A DNA stretch of 37,995 nt from Pirellula staleyi DSM 6068 (GCA_945900945.1 CAMDKL010000042.1:1-37995), one strand, 5' to 3'. Shown: positions 1 through 9,000, numbered from the stretch's first letter. Program-made: numbers and translations. The notes: generated by a model from the letters alone, not told the origin.

Positions 1-130
1 GGAAATACAAGTGCCGGATCCGAAAGTGGTGTTTGTGGATGCAAACAATCGGATCACATTTACTGGGAAAGAGATTCCAGGACCGCGCCGACGCGGCGCG
101 AGCGACTCGCCTGCCGACTCCTGTTGTTAA
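1..130 (+). CDS. C-terminal end of an unidentified protein (partial)
   Basis: The second reading frame is open from the window edge to a TAA at 128-130, giving about 42 residues (starting EIQVPDPKVVFVDANN). It ends about 9 nt before the ribosome binding site of the next gene, as expected for an upstream operon member. The first part looks like beta-strand-rich coding sequence; the tail is Arg/Ser-rich. I do not recognise a family. It could be chance open frame, since only 130 bases are visible. Confidence 0.4.
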   Translation, partial: EIQVPDPKVVFVDANNRITFTGKEIPGPRRRGASDSPADSCC

Positions 131-149
131 GCATATTTGGGAGGAAAAA

Positions 150-809
150 ATGCTAGAACGAGTTCTTGAACCTGAGGTCATGGATGACCGCGACGAAGCC
201 ATTGAATATGATGCGATGGATCACGAGTCAGTCAATCGCAATTTCGTCACGGATCTTTTAGTCGCTGGCCCCATCGGCATCGACTGCCTGGATCTGGGGA
301 CGGGGACTGCGCTCATTCCGATTGAACTTTGCCAGCGGGATGAAGAAGTTCGTGTCATGGCGGCTGACGCTTCGACAATCATGCTTGATCTGGCTCGTTA
401 CCAATTGGAGGTCAATAACCTAACCTCTAGAATCCAGTTGCATTTCAGCGATGTCAAGAAGCTGGTTTTCGAAGGCGGTTTTTTCGATACCGTGATGTCC
501 AACTCGTTGGTACATCATTTGCCGTCGCACGATTCGTTTTTGGTCGAAGCATTGCGAGTCCTGAGACCAGGTGGACTTTTGTTCGTCCGTGATCTATGTC
601 GCCCTGAAAGCCAAGAGCAACTTGATTGGCTGTTGTTAACTTACGCTTCAAACTATAGCGACGGTTCTAGGCAGATGCTCCGTCAGAGTCTTCATGCAGC
701 CCTCAGCCTTTCTGAAATGCGAGACCTTGTCTTGAAGGTTGGGTTGTCTGGCGACTGCGTTACCATGACGAGCGATCGGCATTGGACACTTCAAACACGA
801 AAGCAATAA
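150..809 (+). CDS. class I SAM-dependent methyltransferase
   Basis: A 219-residue protein with the Rossmann-fold methyltransferase core. Motif I is LDLGTGTA near residue 47, followed by an acidic post-I region (VMAADAS), the segment FDTVMSNSLVHHL corresponding to motif IV, and LRVLRPGGLLFVRDL for motif V/VI. These are typical of Methyltransf_11/25 enzymes that methylate small molecules or quinone-like substrates; the substrate cannot be read from sequence. The frame is open further upstream, but ATG 150 is chosen because GGAGG lies at 139-143 at ideal spacing; upstream candidates lack such a site and overlap the preceding frame. thyA starts 59 nt downstream on the same strand, so co-transcription is possible. 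Confidence 0.85.
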   Translation: MLERVLEPEVMDDRDEAIEYDAMDHESVNRNFVTDLLVAGPIGIDCLDLGTGTALIPIELCQRDEEVRVMAADASTIMLDLARYQLEVNNLTSRIQLHFSDVKKLVFEGGFFDTVMSNSLVHHLPSHDSFLVEALRVLRPGGLLFVRDLCRPESQEQLDWLLLTYASNYSDGSRQMLRQSLHAALSLSEMRDLVLKVGLSGDCVTMTSDRHWTLQTRKQ

Positions 810-868
810 CGTGCGCGACTTGTTACAATGCAACCTTTTGGACAACACAATGAAGTCAGGTGCAATCT

Positions 869-1666
869 ATGGAACAGCCCTATTTGGACCTGATGCAGCT
901 GGTACTCAACAGTGGAGATATCAAAAGTGACCGAACAGGGACAGGTACAAGAAGTCTGTTCGGGGCTCAAATGCGATTTCGGTTGTCGGAGGGTTTCCCA
1001 TTGCTCACGACAAAGAAGCTTCACTTGCGCAGTATTCTTTATGAGTTGCTTTGGTTTTTGAGGGGCGAGACTAATATTCGGTACCTCAAGGATAACCGAG
1101 TGTCGATTTGGGATGAATGGGCTGACGAAAACGGCGAGCTAGGTCCGGTCTATGGAAAACAATGGCGTTCCTGGCAATGCCCAGACGGCAGAGTCATTGA
1201 CCAAATCAAACAGGTGGAACAGCAGATCCGTAATTCTCCTGATTCGAGGCGTATGATTGTAAGCGCATGGAACGTTGCCGACGTTGCTCAAATGGCATTG
1301 CCACCCTGCCACCTACTCTTTCAATTTTATGTGGCCAATGGTCGTCTAAGCTGTCAACTTTACCAACGCAGCGCGGACCTCTTCTTGGGAGTTCCTTTTA
1401 ATATTGCTTCGTACGCATTGCTGACCGCCATGATGGCCAAGACAACCGGCTTAGAACTTGGCGAGTTCGTTCACACGCTGGGTGATGTGCACCTCTATGA
1501 CAATCACCTTGACCAAGCGAGAACGCAACTACAACGAGCCCCCCGGTCAGCTCCCAGACTGGTTATCAAAAACACGCGAACAAGTATACTCGACTACGAA
1601 TTTGAAGATTTCGAATTGCTGGACTACCAACCCCATCCTCACATCTCTGCACCGGTTGCGGTCTAA
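869..1666 (+). CDS. thyA: thymidylate synthase ThyA
   Basis: Folate-dependent thymidylate synthase, which converts dUMP and methylene-tetrahydrofolate to dTMP and dihydrofolate in the cytoplasm. The 265-residue length matches the E. coli enzyme (264). Visible landmarks are the phosphate-binding loop DRTGTGT near residue 22, [28 protein letters not shown], the catalytic cysteine at about residue 147 in [31 protein letters not shown], and the C-terminal APVAV that closes the active site. A GTG at 860 is also in frame, but ATG 869 is preferred because AGG at 858-860 then has normal spacing and the length fits the family. The decayed BREX region begins about 150 bases downstream. Confidence 0.97.
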   Translation: MEQPYLDLMQLVLNSGDIKSDRTGTGTRSLFGAQMRFRLSEGFPLLTTKKLHLRSILYELLWFLRGETNIRYLKDNRVSIWDEWADENGELGPVYGKQWRSWQCPDGRVIDQIKQVEQQIRNSPDSRRMIVSAWNVADVAQMALPPCHLLFQFYVANGRLSCQLYQRSADLFLGVPFNIASYALLTAMMAKTTGLELGEFVHTLGDVHLYDNHLDQARTQLQRAPRSAPRLVIKNTRTSILDYEFEDFELLDYQPHPHISAPVAV

Positions 1667-1817
1667 GCTGGATTATTCATTAGCCGAACGGCCTTAACCC
1701 AACGGATCATCAACGACAACATGAGTGGCATTCCGCGGTCGCCCGATTCCACGATCAATCCCCTTTCTGGCCGAGCAAGCGACCAAAGGGCAACGCATGC
1801 TGAAAACCGTTAACTGA
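1667..1817. other. spacer between thyA and the BREX remnant
   Basis: No gene, clear hairpin or terminator is seen here. Short open frames exist in several phases but none gives a recognisable family. It may hold further eroded BREX sequence (upstream parts of brxC, brxA or brxB) too damaged to recognise by eye. Confidence 0.4.
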
Positions 1818-2877
1818 AGGGACGAGAACCTTACCCGGTTCGGGTTCCGCTTCGATCGAGGCAGTACCCACCTTGCCCGTTCGATCATGCTCGAAGATTT
1901 GCGGCAACTGCTACAGCAAGTGCCTAACCCAATGGCTATGCCACAAGAGATTGCTACCGCGATCGTGGACGGCAATTGTCTCGGCAAACGTTCCAAGAGT
2001 ACGCGTCAGCTAACGCTAAAGCATCTACGAGTCCCCCTCCGTTTTTGTGTTCATCCCAAAACGATCCGCCGGCGACTTACACCATCATTTGATTGATATC
2101 AAAGCCGCCACCGCCACGTTGGACAAACGTGGATCGCCGAACACTGCGGAAGGTTTAGAGGCCAAGACCGCAATCGAGACCACGAAGCAGACCGCAGAAG
2201 GAAAGATTCGTGAGTTGCTGGACGAATGGTTCTCGGGAGCCCGTGTATTTCAAGGTGGTGGGACCGAGGTAACTGGTAATGACTTACAGGGCATGATTGG
2301 CGAGGCAGCGGAAAAAGCGCTGCAACGACTGTTTCGGCACTTTGGCGTTTTCGATCACGATGGTTGGGGGAAAGTGTACGCCAATGCCAAGAAGGGTGCA
2401 CCGGATGCTCTTAAGGCAGTGGGCTTTGAGGGCGAGCTTGCTCAAAACCCGGTATGCAAAACGATTCTGGCATTTATTGGTCCGGGCAAAAAGGGAGCCG
2501 AGGTTCGGGACAAGTTTGAAGGGGCCCCTTAGGGTTGGTCTGGCGACTCGGTCGATGGTGGATTGCATGTTCTGCTGTTCGCTGGACTGATCCGAGCCGT
2601 CGACGATCGCGGCTCTACGCTCGATCCCAAGGAGATCGAACGCAAAGCTATCAGCAAAGCCACGTTCAAGGTCGAATCGACAACGGTTCCTACACCCCAG
2701 CGAATCCAGATCCGCAAAACCATGCAGCGGTTGGGGATTCCGGCAAAACAAGGTGAAGAGCTTGCGTCGCTGCCTAGACGAACTCTGAAAAGCGAAGCGG
2801 AAATTGATGAGTGGATCAACGATGTGCAAAAGCAACTCATCGCCACACTCGAAAAAGGCCCACTTGGAATTCAGTAA
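1818..2877 (+). pseudogene. brxC: brxC (BREX P-loop protein) remnant, C-terminal part
   Basis: Remnant of the large BREX ATPase BrxC, of which only about 340 codons remain from a protein usually near 1200 residues. The reading starts in the third frame (FRFDRGSTHLARSIMLEDL, then PQEIATAIVDGNCLGKR) and shifts near 2020-2029 to the first frame (VFVFIPKRSAGDL, DKRGSPNTAEGLEA, VFQGGGTEVTGNDLQ, RLFRHFGVFDHDGWGKVYANA, CKTILAFIGPGKKGAEVR). An in-frame TAG at 2530-2532 sits where the family has Tyr (AP-Y-GWSGDS); the same frame then continues with GWSGDSVDGG and ATFKVESTTVPTPQR. After LASLP the sequence jumps to a short C-terminal end (EAEIDEWINDVQKQL), implying an internal deletion. The N-terminal half with the Walker motifs is absent. 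Not expected to make a functional protein. Confidence 0.85.
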
Positions 2878-3038
2878 CATTAGCCGGAAGCGTAAGCGAG
2901 AATTTCCTATGAACCCAGCTGGAATTCAGTAACATTAGCCGGAAGCGTAAGCGAGAATTTCCTATGAACCCAGTTGGAATTCAGTAACATTAGCCCGACG
3001 CGTAAGCGAGGACCTTTCATCAAGGATTTCCTATGAAC
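2865..3038 (+). repeat. three 55-bp tandem repeats at the brxC end / RAYT start
   Basis: Units lie at 2865-2919, 2920-2974 and 2975-3038. The first two differ only in the last base; the third carries about 9 more bases. Each unit holds the last codons and stop of brxC (GGAATTCAGTAA), a REP-like core (TTAGCCGGAAGCGTAAGCGA or TTAGCCCGACGCGTAAGCGA) and the translation-start context of the transposase (ATTTCCTATGAAC). The array therefore arose by tandem duplication across the boundary between brxC and the transposase gene. Confidence 0.9.
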
Positions 3039-3749
3039 GACACACCAGCACTCTTTCTAACATGGAGCACATACGGAACGTGGTTGCCGGGCGATGCTCG
3101 CGGATGGACCGAGTATCACCGTGGTTGGCAGTTACCCGATCCGATATTGGAACTCGAGTCCAAAGCTAAAATGACCGAAGAGGCATGCCTCTTGGATAAA
3201 GAGCAGCGTAGCGCAGTCGAACAGCAAATTTCCGAAACTTGCGAGCATCGTGGCTGGCACTTACACGCAGTCAATTGTCGATCGAATCATATTCATGTTG
3301 TCGTATTGGCTGCTGATGTAAAACCCAAGAAGGTCCGTATTGACCTAAAAGCATGGGCCACTCGCTGTCTGAAAAACTTGGAAGCCAAACGGCAATCAGC
3401 CCAAAAACAAGCCCGAAGTGTAATCGAGGATGTACCCGAATCCTCGCTGACGCTTCGGGCTAATGTTATTCGTGAGAACTGGTGGACCGAGCGAGGAAGC
3501 ATTCGATTTATAAATGATGATGACTCACTTTTGGCTGCTATTGACTACACACTGGACGCGCAAGGTCGAAAAACAAACAAACTTCTTGACATCCGCACAA
3601 CAATTAGCCCGACGCGTGAGCGAGACGCAGAGCATAAACCCTCGATTACGCATGACCCCTCGCTTACGCATCGGGCTGGTGGACAAATAAAGCCCGATGC
3701 GTTAGCGAGGACCAATACCGACAGGAGACCGACGGATTATGAAAAGTAA
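3033..3749 (+). CDS. REP-associated tyrosine transposase (RAYT, Y1/HUH)
   Basis: A 238-residue protein of the RAYT / Transposase_17 (IS200-like Y1) group, single-strand DNA nucleases that recognise REP palindromes. The N-terminus LTWSTYGTWLPGDARGW is the hallmark of this subgroup, and the HUH metal site is NHIHVVV near residue 87. The catalytic Tyr is probably the one in AAIDYTLDAQG (about residue 172). The start ATG 3033 is fixed by the repeat junction. The last 45 residues or so are low-conservation and are encoded by REP-like repeats (3605-3710), so the C-terminal tail has been generated by repeat sequence. The frame is intact, unlike the BREX genes on both sides, so this looks like a later insertion. 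REP-like copies flank it on the 5' side and lie within its 3' end. Confidence 0.85.
   Translation: MNDTPALFLTWSTYGTWLPGDARGWTEYHRGWQLPDPILELESKAKMTEEACLLDKEQRSAVEQQISETCEHRGWHLHAVNCRSNHIHVVVLAADVKPKKVRIDLKAWATRCLKNLEAKRQSAQKQARSVIEDVPESSLTLRANVIRENWWTERGSIRFINDDDSLLAAIDYTLDAQGRKTNKLLDIRTTISPTRERDAEHKPSITHDPSLTHRAGGQIKPDALARTNTDRRPTDYEK
3605..3624 (+). repeat. REP-like core, direct copy
   Basis: TAGCCCGACGCGTGAGCGAG, differing in one base from the core at 2991-3010. It lies inside the 3' part of the transposase coding sequence and encodes SPTRERD. RAYT proteins are known to act on such elements near their own gene. Confidence 0.75.
3658..3710. repeat. inverted pair of REP-like cores (hairpin)
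   Basis: 3658-3677 (CCTCGCTTACGCATCGGGCT) and 3691-3710 (AGCCCGATGCGTTAGCGAGG) are reverse complements with one mismatch and a 13-nt loop, a 20-bp hairpin. A weaker third inverted copy lies just before it (about 3638-3652). The pair is inside the transposase coding sequence, 39 bases before its stop. In REP biology such convergent pairs (BIMEs) are the substrate form; here it could also form an mRNA hairpin that influences the overlapping downstream gene. Confidence 0.85.
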
Positions 3750-3942
3750 CGACTCCGAAACACGATCCCTTTTCGAGCTCGCCGATGCAGCTTTTCAGCA
3801 GGCAGCCAAAAAGGTAATCGAGCGTGCAAAAGCAACTTCGACCCCGATCATTTTGTGGATTAACAACCGGCCTCAAGAGTGCGATCCCAATCAAATTACA
3901 CTACCAACACCCGCGATTGAAAAACGGAGAACTGAAAACTGA
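3739..3942 (+). CDS. small hypothetical protein overlapping the RAYT
   Basis: A 67-residue protein whose ATG lies 11 bases before the end of the transposase frame, with AGGAG at 3723-3727 as a plausible ribosome binding site. The sequence has an amphipathic helix (ELADAAFQQAAKKVIERAKA) followed by a short strand pair (TPIILWINNRPQECDPNQI), reminiscent of small antitoxin-like or adaptor proteins. I do not recognise a named family. Its coupling to the transposase suggests it belongs to the inserted element, but it may be truncated at its C-terminus, where sequence switches to the methyltransferase remnant. Confidence 0.5.
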   Translation: MKSNDSETRSLFELADAAFQQAAKKVIERAKATSTPIILWINNRPQECDPNQITLPTPAIEKRRTEN

Positions 3943-4465
3943 AGACTTAATTGCCATCTCGATGGACGAAGCCGAAGACTTGGCACAAGAGCATGGCTTG
4001 AGGAATAAATGGGAGCTGGCAGCTCGAGTGGCGACCAGCATGTTACCGCAGATTTTCCGCGTTGAGTCGCCAGTGTTTGATATCTCACTACCACCAGAGC
4101 ATCAGCAGCAGCTGGAAAAGCTAATCAGCGGTTTACCAGTCGATGTATTTACGGCGTCTGATACATTGGGCTGGACCTATCAGTTCTGGCATATTCGACG
4201 GCTGGCCCAAGACCGCACAAGAATTGAAATGCCTCGACCTGTACATGGGTAGCGGGCATTTCGTGGTGGCGATGCTCGAACGGCTGGTGGCACTGCGCAT
4301 GGCCGAATAAAGCCTCGACGAGGCGTAGGCCGTAAAGGCAGGCATCCGCGACAACTTTTCGGCTTGGAAATCGACCCTCGTTGCACGCAGAATGCCGCTT
4401 TTAACGTTGCGTTGGCAGCATGGCGTCGAGTTGGCTATCTTGCTCTGCCATCGATGAACCTTGCC
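3936..4465 (+). pseudogene. pglX: PglX-like DNA adenine methyltransferase remnant (BREX)
   Basis: Fragments of a large Eco57I/PglX-type N6-adenine methyltransferase in three frames. The N-terminal part reads KWELAARVATSMLPQIF and then DTLGWTYQFW, matching the conserved 'GWxYQFW' region before the catalytic domain. After a large deletion, motif I is seen in another frame as LDLYMGSGHFVVAMLE (4233-4275; the usual Pro of LDPxxGSGHF is replaced). Two in-frame stops follow (the first TAA closing ALRMAE), then a shift to FGLEIDPRCTQNAAFNVALAAW (4355-4430), the region after motif II. The NPPF/NPPY catalytic motif and everything beyond are missing. Its position between brxC and brxL is the BREX position of PglX. 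PglX is the site-specific methylase that marks self DNA. Confidence 0.75.
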
Positions 4466-4825
4466 TGGCCAGGGGCACGCACGCTCCCGTTGTATCTTCG
4501 TCAGAACCTTGAATTTGACGTATTCCGGATCCTCGACCGAAACGTTTTGGCGGCCATTGCCACAAAACAGGAGACTATCTCGCCTGTTGAATTACGCGAG
4601 CATTTCGAGCATTTTCATGCCATTTTTGATGGGGACTTGGTCTATATTTGCGATCATATTGATGCATACCAACGAAAACGGTTGGTTGAGCAGAAAGTAC
4701 CGTTCGTGGTGCCTAGCAATCAACTTTACCTTCCAACCTTAGGGATCGATTTCCGGGATCACTTTCGGCAAGCGCCGAAGTCTTGGGACCAACTAAGCCC
4801 GCTAGCTCAGCTTGCGTACCTTTAG
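4466..4825 (+). pseudogene. MarR-like winged-helix protein fragment fused to the pglX remnant
   Basis: The second frame runs on from the methyltransferase remnant into an unrelated sequence: LPLYLRQNLEFDVFRILDRN, a helical segment TISPVELREHFEHF, then YQRKRLVEQKVPFVVPSNQL and YLPTLGIDFRDHFR. This resembles a group of bacterial proteins annotated as MarR-family regulators with a conserved 'KVPFIVPGNQxYLPxLGIDLREHF' signature. The assignment is from memory and moderate. The fusion looks like the product of a deletion that removed the rest of pglX and probably pglZ. The frame ends at 4825 where the brxL remnant begins in another phase. Confidence 0.55.
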
Positions 4826-6022
4826 CCGCCAATTCCCTGTCCCAACGTATGTGGTCGATTTTCTGCTTGTTCGCTACTGCGGTAGCACGGACCAGGAAGA
4901 AATTGAAGAGGGGATCAAGATCGTTCAAACGCAGATTGCCAATCGTACGGTCAAGGCTGGCGAGGAAGAACTTTTTAAATCGCGTTCACGAGAAAAGGGC
5001 GAGATTCGTATCATCGATTTGATCACTGCTAGGCTCGATGCCCGTACAGATTTCTATTTGGCGACGTTACCAAGTTTACAGCTTAACGACGTGCGAATTA
5101 ACCCTGAAATGGTTAACGAACACGAGCGAATGCTGACCGGCGGTTTTTATGCGGAGATCGGACTTACCTACGATGCTGCCATTGCGCAGGAAAAGAGCGG
5201 TAGGCCGTTTGCAATCGATAGTCTTCGCGAGATCCAGTTGTCTAAACGTGATGTTTTGGAAATGCTGGCGGCAGCTCGGGCTCAGTTTACTACTGCCGAC
5301 TGAAAGATGTTTTTACTACGCAGTATTGGTATCGCGGCGGACAGCCTTAGCGAGCATGCAAAAGACGCGTTCCTGTTGCGCATGGTGCCGTTCGTGGAGC
5401 GAAACTACAACTTGGTGGAGCTGGGGCCACGCGGTACAGGCAAAAGTCACTTGTTCCAGCAGGTCTCAGCCTATTCGCATTTGATCTCGGGCGGTAGAGC
5501 GACCGTCGCTCGCATATTTGTAAACATGTCTACCGATGAGGACTTGGAGTGGGCGGTTCGCATCGCAATGGAATGCCGTCGCTGCGTTAAAGAGCAGCAA
5601 AAGAGGGTCGGAGCGGAGAGTTTCGAAATACGCATTTCAGCTTTGTCATGGGCGATGACGGGGTCGGGAAATTCGTTTCGACACCGGAGTTGCAAAGCGA
5701 GGGTGCCATCGGGACAGATCCTCTTGAACCTGGACAAATATGGACCATTAGCCCTGGTGGGCAAGACGAATACCCAGGTTTGTACCGAGTCGAGGTCAAC
5801 GAAGGCCCAGGGGCAGGCGTGAAAGTGCTTAACAAGCCGGTACCGCAACCATTTAGGGAGTCGGTTGGGTTTGCAGAGCAGAACCTTTACACCCGATCCA
5901 ACCAACTTGTTGGTGACAAGGACCCACGCCAGCACGAGTTTAGCGTGCAGTTACGAGCTTTTGACGCTTCGAAACAGGGCTCCAAGCTTGGCGTAGCGTT
6001 GCTTAAGTCGATCCAGGATTAG
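4824..6022 (+). pseudogene. brxL: brxL (BREX Lon-like ATPase) remnant
   Basis: Remnant of BrxL, the Lon-like AAA+ protein of type 1 BREX. It starts at FPVPTYVVDFLLVRYCGST, lacking the first residues. At 5301-5303 a TGA stands where the family has Trp (AD-W-KMFLLRSIGI), in the same frame. The Walker A motif is intact in ELGPRGTGKSHLF (about 5418-5456). After RIFVNM (about 5528) the sequence jumps in frame to STDEDLEWAVRIAMECRR, so Walker B and most of the ATPase core are deleted. One base is lost near 5624 (FR-N-THFSF is expected), and the frame continues as FVMGDDGVGKFVSTPEL, PGQIWTISPGG, LYRVEVNEGPGAG and DPRQHEFSVQLRAFDASKQG. It stops at 6020-6022 after KSIQD, so the C-terminal protease-like domain is also missing. 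Confidence 0.88.
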
Positions 6023-6098
6023 TTGGTAAACTATCCATTTCGTCTCAGGTAAGCTATCATTCCAGCTTCACTTCTTAGCCAGATAAAGGATTGCAACT

Positions 6099-9000
6099 AT
6101 GCGTACTTTTCATTCGAGCGCTCTACCTTCTGCTGCGTATCTTTCTTTCCTTTTGCTGTTCTACGTCGAGGCACACGATGCCATTGGCGGCGAGGGGGAT
6201 TGGGCGCACATGAAAAAGATCATGCCCAACGGTTACGTTTGCGGCACCGCGAGCGCTCCACTTCAGATCGATGGCAATCTGGATGAGGAGTCATGGAAAG
6301 CGGCTCCATGGACGGAAGACTTTGTTGATATTGAAGGAGTTAAAAAGCCGTTGCCCAGGTTCCGAACGCGCGCAAAGATGCTTTGGGACAATGACAATTT
6401 CTATATTGCGGCGGAGCTTTTCGAACCCCATCTGCAAGGTAATATCACAGAGCATGATGCCGTCATCTTTCAAGATAACGATTTCGAAGTTTTCATTGAT
6501 CCAGATAGCGACAACCACGAATACTACGAACTCGAGCTGAACACCCTCAATACCACTTGGGATTTGTTCATGCCTCGTCCCTATAAAGACGGAGGCGGTG
6601 CCGAGAACCAATGGGAATTTTCAGGCCTCAAGACTGGCGTTCATCTCAATGGATCACTCAATGACCCTAGCGATCAAGATTCATCGTGGAGTGTCGAGAT
6701 TGCGATCCCTTGGTCTGCTTTTTCGACGCAATCGCATCGAGTTGCTCCTCCGCAAAACGGAAAGAAATGGCGAATTGATTTCTCGAGAGTCCAGTGGCAA
6801 TTCGAATCAGTCGATGGCAAATACAAGAAAGTTCCTAATACAAAAGAAGACAATTGGGTTTGGTCACCCCAGGGAATCATCGATATGCATCGGCCAGAAC
6901 GCTGGGGCTTCGTTCAGTTCTCGAACGAGTTGCCAGGGACTGTTAAATTCAATCCGGATTCAAGTCTTGCTAGCCGCGATTTGCTGATGGAAGTCTACCA
7001 TCGCCAACGGGCTTTTCATGCAGCGCATGGCAAGTGGGCTAAGAGTTTTTCAGAACTTGATTTTGTGGCTGGCTCTGGAATTGGTTCTGAAAAATTTACA
7101 ATGTGCGCCACTGCGGACGGCTATCAAGCATCGGTGATAGTTTCCACTGGCGCAGAATCGCAGGAGCTTTGGAATGTGCGACAGGACTCTAAGATCTGGA
7201 AGTCTATGGAAAATGGACTTGTCCAACAAGCGTTGCATCGAGCGGGTGAGAACCAGACGCAATTACGTCGAGCACTGGACTCCAGCCCCATCGAACAGCG
7301 AGAGGGAATGGAGTTTCTGATTGCAAACATGCCTGAACGGGATTTGCGGACTTTGACGTCGGAATTCTTGTTGGAAGAAGTTCGTTTAGCCTACCTCGCG
7401 TGGGACAAGTCACCGTGGAGGAATGACATACCCAAAGAGGTCTTCTTTAATAACGTGTTGCCGTATGCGAATATCAATGAGCGCCGCGATTCGTGGCGCA
7501 AGGATTTTAGTGAACGCTTTGCACCTCTCATTGCAGGGGCCAAGACGCCTGCACTAGCTGCCGCCCGTCTCAATCAAAAGCTGTTCCCGCTCTTAAATGT
7601 CAAGTACTCGACCAAACGTCCCAAAGCCGATCAGAGTCCGTACGAGTCGATTCATTCGGGGACCGCTTCGTGCACTGGTCTCTCGGTGTTGTTAATTGAT
7701 GCTTGCCGAGCGCTTGGTATTCCAGCAAGATTTGTGGGAACGCCACTTTGGTCAGACAAGAGCGGAAACCACTCGTGGGTGGAAGTATGGGATGACGGTT
7801 GGCATTTCACAGGTGCTGCCGAACCCAATGGCGACGATTTGGACAAAGCTTGGTTTCTAGATCGTGCTTCGACCGCCAAACGCGATGACGCGATGAATGC
7901 GATTTATGCAGTCAGTTTCCAACGGACGCCAGTTCACTTCCCGCTGGTCTGGGATAGATCGATCGATTACATCAGCGCTGTCAATGTTACTGACCGCTAT
8001 GTCGACCGTGGAGCCAAACCGCCCGAGGGTTCGACGCGAATACTGTTGCGTGTTCTGGATCGGGCGACTGGACTAAGGCTTGCTGCGGCCGTAAAGGTCT
8101 TCGACGCCGATAGCAAGCTGGTATTGGAGGGGACAACCAAGGACGAACGCTTCGATGCAAACGATTATCTCAATGTTGTTTTGCCAATAGGCAAAAAATA
8201 TAGTTTGGAAGTTCGGGATGGGGAAAATACAAACAAAAGTACTTTTGTTTCGGAACAACGCGATCGCCCGATTACGGTTAGTCTCGATACCGAAGTTTCC
8301 GTATCGGCCAACGAGCAAAATAGATCTGCTACAGCTGTCGCTTCGTTGGCCAAATTCCTCACGCTTCCAACGGACGAACGACCACTCATTGCCGAGCAGC
8401 CGTTTGCAATCGTTCCGCTCGCCAAGAAAGACGTTGTGGAGGCAACCCAACTTTTGTGGAGGGACCACGTCGAACGGATTCGCTCCTCCCGTTCAGAGGA
8501 AATGTCTGCTCGCGTTTTGACGCTGGGGGAATTGAAGATGCGATTTTCCTACGAAGTTTTTGGCGAAAAGCCTTCAACGGGTCGTAGCCTGTTTATTTCC
8601 ATGCATGGCGGTGGCGGAGCACCTACGAAAGTAAATGATCAGCAATGGGAAAATCAAAAGAAACTGTATCGACTTGAGGAAGGGGTATACGTCGTTCCTC
8701 GAGCACCAACGGATACTTGGGATTTATGGCATCAATCGCATATCGATCGATTCTTTGACAGGTTGATCGAGAACATGCTTGTGTTGGAAGACGTGAATCC
8801 AAACCGAATTTACATCATGGGCTATTCTGCCGGTGGTGATGGTGTGTATCAGCTTGCTCCACGCATGGCGGACCGTTGGGCGGCAGCATCGATGATGGCT
8901 GGCCACCCAAACGAGACGTCCCCATTAGGCCTTCGTAATCTTCCTTTCACTCTTCATATGGGCGAAAAGGACGCTGCTTATAATCGCAACAAAACAGCAA

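Noticed and set aside
2284-2880. A 198-codon minus-strand open frame opposite the brxC remnant
   Set aside because: It is antisense to sequence that clearly matches BrxC and shows no family signature.
2865-3710. A CRISPR array suggested by regularly spaced repeats
   Set aside because: The 55-bp units are tandem with no variable spacers, and the remaining copies are REP-like cores in both orientations around a RAYT.
4812-5303. Treating this open frame as a complete small gene
   Set aside because: Its sequence matches only the N-terminal part of BrxL, and the same frame continues past the TGA with BrxL sequence, so it is a pseudogene piece.
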